A program made the translations under genes and the position numbers. Below the pieces are notes generated by a model. That model ran no database searches. It was not told where the DNA came from and saw only the letters and a program-made list of their open reading frames with translations. This document shows positions 58,806 to 64,000 of a stretch of 64,000 bases of DNA, in pieces; position 1 is the stretch's first letter, and every line of letters begins with the position of its first letter. This DNA comes from Chamaecyparis obtusa. Lineage: Eukaryota > Streptophyta > Pinopsida > Cupressales > Cupressaceae. The DNA is taken from NCBI GenBank assembly GCA_027943335.1, contig BSBK01001578.1:865485-929484 (forward strand), written 5' to 3'.

Positions 58806-59659
58806 TTAAACCCTTAGTTTGATTGGGAAGTGTGTGGAGGTGTTAGATTGGAGAAGCCATAGGTGTGAAGGCCTTAAATAGAGGGTTTTGTAGTTGGGTG
58901 TTTAAAACTTGTTGTCTATTCTTGAAAAGTGGAAAATCCTTGGTTTAAGATCATAATAAAAGACTATTTTTGGTCATGGAACCCTGGAAGTAAGTGGGTG
59001 ATAGAGTTGCTTTGTTAGGAGGGGCTAATTAGGCTTGGAGAAGAGCACTTAAAAAAGGAAGTCTACATCAGTCAAAGAGTTAAAGTCTGAGATTGATATC
59101 AACTTAGGAACTTCGAAAAGGGTACTCAAAAATGTAAAAACATTGATAGGTTGTTTGGGAAGTTTGGGAGAAAAATGTTGATTTCAGTTTTGGCAGGGCT
59201 ACTAGGCAATCCTGGAAGGCTATAGTGGAAGAATGGTGAAAGATGAGTGGATAGGAGTGAAAGGGGAGTTTGAACATGTCTAATGTACCATGTTAAGATG
59301 ATCCATAGCATTGGGATCAAGGTAAGAAATCTGGTTTGATTTTTGGTGTGTTGGAGGCACTAGGTGCACTAAGTGGCCTAGGAGGGTACTGGTGCTTAGA
59401 GAGATTGGAACAAAGAAAAGTGATAGTGAACTCATGAGTGTGGCTGTGGAAGTGACATAAAAAGTTACAAACTTCCCGTTATACATACGGGGCAATGCAT
59501 GAGCAATTTACAATCCACCCAATTTATAGTGCTATATAAATTTGACATGTTACAATATTTTGTATCTCCATTTAGTCCAATGAATCAATTGGGTCTGCAC
59601 TACCCTTGATTGTCTCAAGTATTGCCTCGTGGTTTGACTCATGAACCTTCCAAAGAGTT
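58806..59659. other. No recognisable gene
   Basis: Plain AT-rich DNA between the H2B relic and the 3' end of the E transposase. Confidence 0.55.
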
Positions 59660-62600
59660 TTATTTTGCGGTCTTCCCCCATATCTGATTAAGTGGACATT
59701 TGATGCAACGACGAGGTTTGAATAATGAAGAATCTTTTTGTGTCTCCCAATCCTCGAACAACCACAACCTAGGGTTCTTCATAGCATACCGTCTAAGCCA
59801 TGTACTAGTTACAACCACTGCTCCTATAGGGTATTCTAATTCTTCACCATCGATAACTGAGCGATCCAATTTTTTTTTACCTCTACACAACGACACAAAT
59901 AATAATTTGTCCCTTCTTCATTGTCTTCAGGTGCAATAACAGCAAAAACATGGCCTGTAATGATATAAACATAATGAGGACATTAGTTTACTAAATATTT
60001 ATGATAAAGTACTAAATTTGAGATTATTTGTATGTGAAAAATACCGACCTGGTTGTACTAGATCAGATAAGCGATCAAAGTCAATGGATGATTCCATTTC
60101 TGTCAGTTGTAGTGATTCATGGGGATGATAAGAGGCAAGTGGACTCAAAATACGTGTATACCATTCGTCAACCCATTCCTTTGACTCACACCCATCCCAA
60201 TCTTCATCTACACATGATGAACAAAAGCACGCCATATGTCGTATGTGGATACTCCATGAACATGCATTACAACTTCTAAAAGAGTGTAGCTCACTCGATC
60301 CTGTCAATGTACAACAATCCTCATATGGTGCAATGTTAGTTTTATTCATCAACCAAAAATTTTTACGAACCGTAGACTCACTTTCATTACTTGGACCCAT
60401 TGTAGCGTTACACCACTAGACAATACATCCCGCATCTGACAATGTTTCTTTCTCTTTGTACTTTAATTCTTCACGTGCTAAGACTCTTTTAATACATGCA
60501 CCTGCGCCATCGTGTTCTCCCTTTCCATGACCGGCCTCTGTGAAATTCCACATATATTGAATTCCAGTAATCTTATGCATCCTGCACAACCAATAGAACA
60601 TCCGCGAATTCTTGATTTGGGATGCACAATTATCTGACCAAATGATATGTTGATGATATTTTATGCCCCTATTTGCCAAATGACCATAAAATAGTTGAAA
60701 GCAACTGTGTACAAATTCTGTAGAATGTGAGCGATCATCGCTGATATAAAATTGATACTCCCTCAATATCTTCCTGTTCTCCTCTGTACTGTCTGGTGCA
60801 TGCATGAATGCTATATGAACAAATATAGCAACCTGTTGAGAGCTGTAATACTTTGCTTGCACCTCATTCTGTGGTTGTAGTGTGTAGTTCTTTGCAAAGT
60901 CCACAACTGAAACAATGGTATCAAGTGGGAATGTGTCCTTGCACAACTTGAATTGCATATCTAACCATCGCGCTCTATGTGTATGCCTTGCATACTCATA
61001 AATAATTTTTTTACAAAAAATGTCCATGAACTGATACACTGAAATTTTTTCAATTACTAAATCACATCTTTTAGCCTCTTTTCCATCTTTTAGATTGTAT
61101 GTCACGGTCTTATATTTTTCAAATTCCACTATTTCATTACCGATTGTATGTGTACTCTCTATATGTTGACAAATTGGCAAACGTCGCAAACCTCCACAAT
61201 CTATGCATGTACCATTCAAGCATGAGAGCTTGTAAAATTGTTGACCATCCACTCTTTCACATAAAATGGTAGATATTAATTCCCTTGAAGATCTAGGTGG
61301 GACATTTATGTTACAATTCTGCAAAACATTGTTAGAGTGCAAAGCTACACATATTTCTATAAACTTCAAAATGGTTAGAAAATTCAATATGTATCCTACA
61401 ACAACAAGTTGTGCATGTGTGATTTATCTTGATATAAAAAGGTTTACACATTTCAAAATATCTCTGACTAATTTTAATTTGAGGATATGTATGCATAAAT
61501 TTTGCAAAGAATTGTGTTTGAGTTGAATCCAAAAAATATTTTGGATGTGGAACACGAATTCGACTACCAATCCTCCTTTTTACAACATCTCTTTGATTAG
61601 GAGATACCCATGTATTATTCTTCCAAAATTCTTCAATCAAGGATTTCAAAGCTTCAACAATTGCTTTATCTTTTCGCGGTAGTCTACCAGAAAATGCCCA
61701 TAACTCATTGCTATTTGGATCTTCCACTCTTTGACGCCTTCCTAGGGCTCTCATTAGAGACTTTCTACTTATTTTCAATGTTTTGCTTGTCTTTCTAATG
61801 AGTCGAGCTTTCTTCATTTGAGTGCTTACTATCGTTGATGTAAGTACACGTCGTGTGACATTACTATCTTTCGTGTGTGATGTAGAACCCACACTCTCAT
61901 ATGCAGTCATTAGATTCTTTACAATAGATTTTTCACTTGACTCGTCTGTCGTTCTTAGCCCAAGAATCTTCATGATGGGCCTAAATTCAGATTTCTCATC
62001 ATTTCAACAAATAGTTGACATCTTCCTGTCATGTTTAAATTCTCAAAAAATGATCTCCAAATACAATTAACATTTCTTTGAAAAGTACGCTTGGGAATCT
62101 TGTCAGGCATTGCTTGCAAAATGTTAGTATCAATATCAATCAAATATTTTGGTTTTCTATATTTAATAATTCTAGGAGCATCAAAAATATTTGTGTGAAT
62201 TGCGTACCATTTTGAGTGCCTTCAACATGAGATGATGTTGTGCCCACACCTTCGGAAATAGACAATGATGTGCCTTCAACATGATAGAAGAGTGTGTCCA
62301 CACCTTCGGAAGTAGTTATTGGTGTGCCTTCAACATGAAACATTGGTGTGCCTCCACCTTCGGAAGTAGACAATGGTGTGCCTTCAACATGTAACATTGG
62401 TGTGCCTCCACCTTCGAAGTAGACAATGGTGTGCCTTCAACATGAAACATTGGTATGCCTCCACCTTCGGAAGTAGACAATGGTGTGCCTTCAACATGAA
62501 ACATTGGTGTCCCTCCACCTTCGGAAGTAGACAATGGTGTGCCTTCAACATGAAACATTGGTGTGCCTCCACCTTCGAAAGTAGACAATGGTGTGCCTTC

Positions 62601-62919
62601 ATCATGATACATTGGTGTGCCTCGAACATTGGATGATGATGTCTCTTGAACTTGGGAACTCGTAAATGATGTCCCCGCATCTTCATAATTCAATTGTCTC
62701 GTTGCACGCAAGTTTCTCATTCGTTGTCTTTTTTATTTCAATTTCAATTTCAATTCTCTCTTACTTTGTATTGATGTTTCATGTTCCTCATCCAAAGGAA
62801 AATCTTCTTCTATAGTATCTAATTTTTTTTGTTCACGAAGTTGTCTCATTCTTTCCCTTTTCTTCTCTGTCTCTTTCATGCTCTTCCGGTGTTAAATTCT
62901 TTGCTCGTTTCCTTGGCAT
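59660..62919 (-). pseudogene. Transposon E transposase (nearly complete, a few lesions)
   Basis: ATG at 62919: basic MPRKRAKNLTPEEHERDREE and a second KRQRMRNLRATRQL, a repetitive linker, then KYFLDSTQTQFFAKFMHTYP, a Cys-rich part (TCTTCCCRIH; CLNGTCIDCGGLRRLPICQH), VVDFAKNYTLQPQNE (about 60905), HIIWSDNCASQIKNS (about 60625), MWNFTEAGHGKGEHDGAGAC (about 60520), CVDEDWDGCESKEWVDEW and HVFAVIAPEDNEEG. Two Asp and a third acidic residue fit a DDE/D integrase-like fold. Lesions: frame changes near 62860, 62400, 61985, 61340 and 59870; TAA near 62730; TAG at 60416. An intron is inferred from about 60047 to 59956 (CCAG/GTCGGT ... TTACAG/GCC). Confidence 0.78.
62200..62640 (-). repeat. Coding minisatellite in the transposase linker
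   Basis: Eight to nine copies of a 51-bp unit encoding GGTPMFHVEGTPLSTSE. One unit (near 62415) has a 1-bp loss that shifts the frame. Outer copies are more diverged. Confidence 0.92.
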
Positions 62920-63339
62920 GATGATGATTTCTACATATCAATTGATTACAATTTTAAAAATATAATATAAATAAGTCAAATTATAATATAAACCTCTTAC
63001 AATATGACAAATTATAATATAAATTTATTACACTTATATCAAATTATGTAAGAAGAACAAGTCTATATCATACAAATTATAAACCAAAACACTATTAAGA
63101 TTTGACATGTAAAAATAAAAAACTTACCTCAATCTTTTTTTGTCTTTTTTATTACAATAATTGACTTTCACGATGGTGCAAAGCGAAAATTTGTCACTAT
63201 GGTTGCAAAACGATGTTGATTTGTCACTATCAACACCATGAAAAGCGAAATCTTGTCGGAGAAAACGCAGAATTCAGACAACAAACAGAAAGTGGGCCTC
63301 TTTCACGAGATCCTTGCCAATAAGACCGTTTCTTCTATT
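62920..63339. other. Leader of the E transposase
   Basis: AT-rich 5' flank between the transposase ATG and the right end of E; no further motif seen. Confidence 0.5.
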
Positions 63340-63445
63340 TTTACATAGCACGAGTGCGCTATAGGGCGTGCGCTCTATACAAAACAAAAAACATGTCATG
63401 CGCATCTAGTCTTAAACATAGGGCGTACGCCCTATGTAAACAAGA
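63340..63445. repeat. Right end of E
   Basis: Two palindromic motifs, TATAGGGCGTGCGCTCTATA (63360-63379) and ACATAGGGCGTACGCCCTAT (63416-63435), mirror those at the left end. Confidence 0.75.
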
Positions 63446-63678
63446 AAAAGGGAGAAAAGAGAGATATGGAGAGAGAATGGAGAGAGTAGGAGAGAAGGGT
63501 AAGGACAGAAAGAAGGGGAGAGGGAGAGGGAGAGGGAGAGAGAATAGAGATAAGAGAGAAGGGTAAGGAGAGAGAGAGTAGGAGAGAAGGGGAAAGGGAG
63601 AGAAGGAGAAGGAGAGGTGTGTGTGTGGAGAGAGAGGGAAGGGAGAGAGAGAGAGGATGGAGAGAGAGGGAGAGGGAA

Positions 63679-63729
<51 letters not shown>

Positions 63730-63826
63730 GAGAGAAGGGGAAAGGGAGAGAAGAGAGAGTGGAGGAGAGAGAGAGAGGAGAGAGTGAAGGAGAGAGAGAG
63801 AGAGGGAGAGAGGAGAGAGAGGAGAG

Positions 63827-63881
<55 letters not shown>

Positions 63882-63948
63882 GGAGAGGGAGAGAGAGGGA
63901 GAGAGAGAGAGAGAGGAGAGGTGTGTGTGTGGGAGAGAGAGAGAGAGA

Positions 63949-63996
<48 letters not shown>

Positions 63997-64000
63997 CATA
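63446..64000 (+). repeat. GA-rich microsatellite
   Basis: Almost pure (GA)n/(GGGAGA)n with short GTGTGTGTG tracts, starting immediately outside the right end of E and running to the window edge. Confidence 0.97.

Larger units (their letters stand above)
45186..63445. mobile_element. Transposon E: second, larger copy of the two-gene DNA transposon
   Basis: It has the same plan as D but inverted: second gene on plus (46979-49707), ~357-bp array in the middle (50905-55560), transposase on minus (62919-59660). Inverted ends carry paired palindromic motifs: ACATAGGGCGTACGCCCT at 45322 and AAAGGGCGTACGTCCTTT at 45369 on the left; ACATAGGGCGTACGCCCT (63437 reversed) and a related motif at 63360-63379 on the right, each pair followed by TGTAAAAA. 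Nested inside are a hAT, a TRIM and relics of NOG1, H2B and an LTR. Exact borders and target duplication were not established. Confidence 0.72.

Noticed and set aside
62200..62640. CRISPR-like array of short repeats
   Set aside because: The 51-bp units are contiguous with no unique spacers and are in frame with the transposase; it is a coding minisatellite in a plant context.
62373..62686. Repetitive plus- and minus-strand frames with WCAF..KHW or HQCFMLKAHHCLL repeats
   Set aside because: Other frames of the transposase minisatellite.
63412..63999. Long minus-strand frame rich in Ser and Leu
   Set aside because: It is the translation of the (GA)n microsatellite and has no protein character.

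Overview
The window looks like nuclear DNA of a land plant with a large, repeat-choked genome. Spliced introns with GT/AG borders, PPR, histone H2B and NOG1 relics, Ty1-copia and chromodomain Ty3-gypsy elements primed by initiator tRNA-Met, a TRIM and a hAT all point that way. Pol-less long retroelements and a KAP-type P-loop NTPase gene make a non-flowering plant (gymnosperm or fern) my guess, but this is not proven. Almost everything is mobile DNA in decay. The only plausibly working host gene is the 3' part of the KAP NTPase gene.

Layout. 1-2.5 kb: minus-strand relics of a PPR gene and a retrotransposon gag. 2.57-2.65 kb: a short perfect-stem hairpin. 3.64-4.45 kb: a long foldback. 5.6-10.8 kb: decayed copia element A without a 5' LTR. 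10.8-17.6 kb: element B, an LTR element with a five-knuckle gag and a long unknown ORF where pol should be; it sits inside the 5' LTR of gypsy chromovirus C (17.6-24.0 kb). 25.8-35.3 kb: DNA transposon D. 35.3-39.2 kb: duplicated non-coding DNA and an old LTR. 39.2-45.2 kb: KAP NTPase gene (minus) with tandem exon duplications and a copia fragment. 45.2-63.4 kb: DNA transposon E. 63.4-64 kb: a GA microsatellite.

The most interesting content is the pair D and E. I read them as two diverged members of one two-gene DNA transposon family. Each has, reading in from one end, a transposase gene with basic N-terminus, repetitive linker, three acidic-residue blocks (VVDF.., ..DNC..Q.KN, GHGKGE.DG.G..KR) and a Cys-rich C-terminal domain. 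From the other end, convergently, each has an unrecognised second gene (proline-rich N-terminus, FW(D/E)RWWMVFD motif, C-terminus encoded by a chain of tiny phase-0 exons). Between the two genes each carries a tandem array of a related ~357-bp unit in the same orientation relative to the transposase. The ends carry inverted repeats with self-complementary motifs (GGATATCC in D, GGGCGTACGCCC in E). The transposase resembles, from memory, uncharacterised transposase-like proteins common in animal genomes (WNFTEAGHGKG motif); I cannot assign a named superfamily.

Element E has itself been hit by a hAT element (8-bp TSD) and a complete 350-bp TRIM (5-bp TSD), and carries fragments of the host genes H2B and NOG1. 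Both D and E have frameshifts or stops, so neither copy is likely to be fully active.
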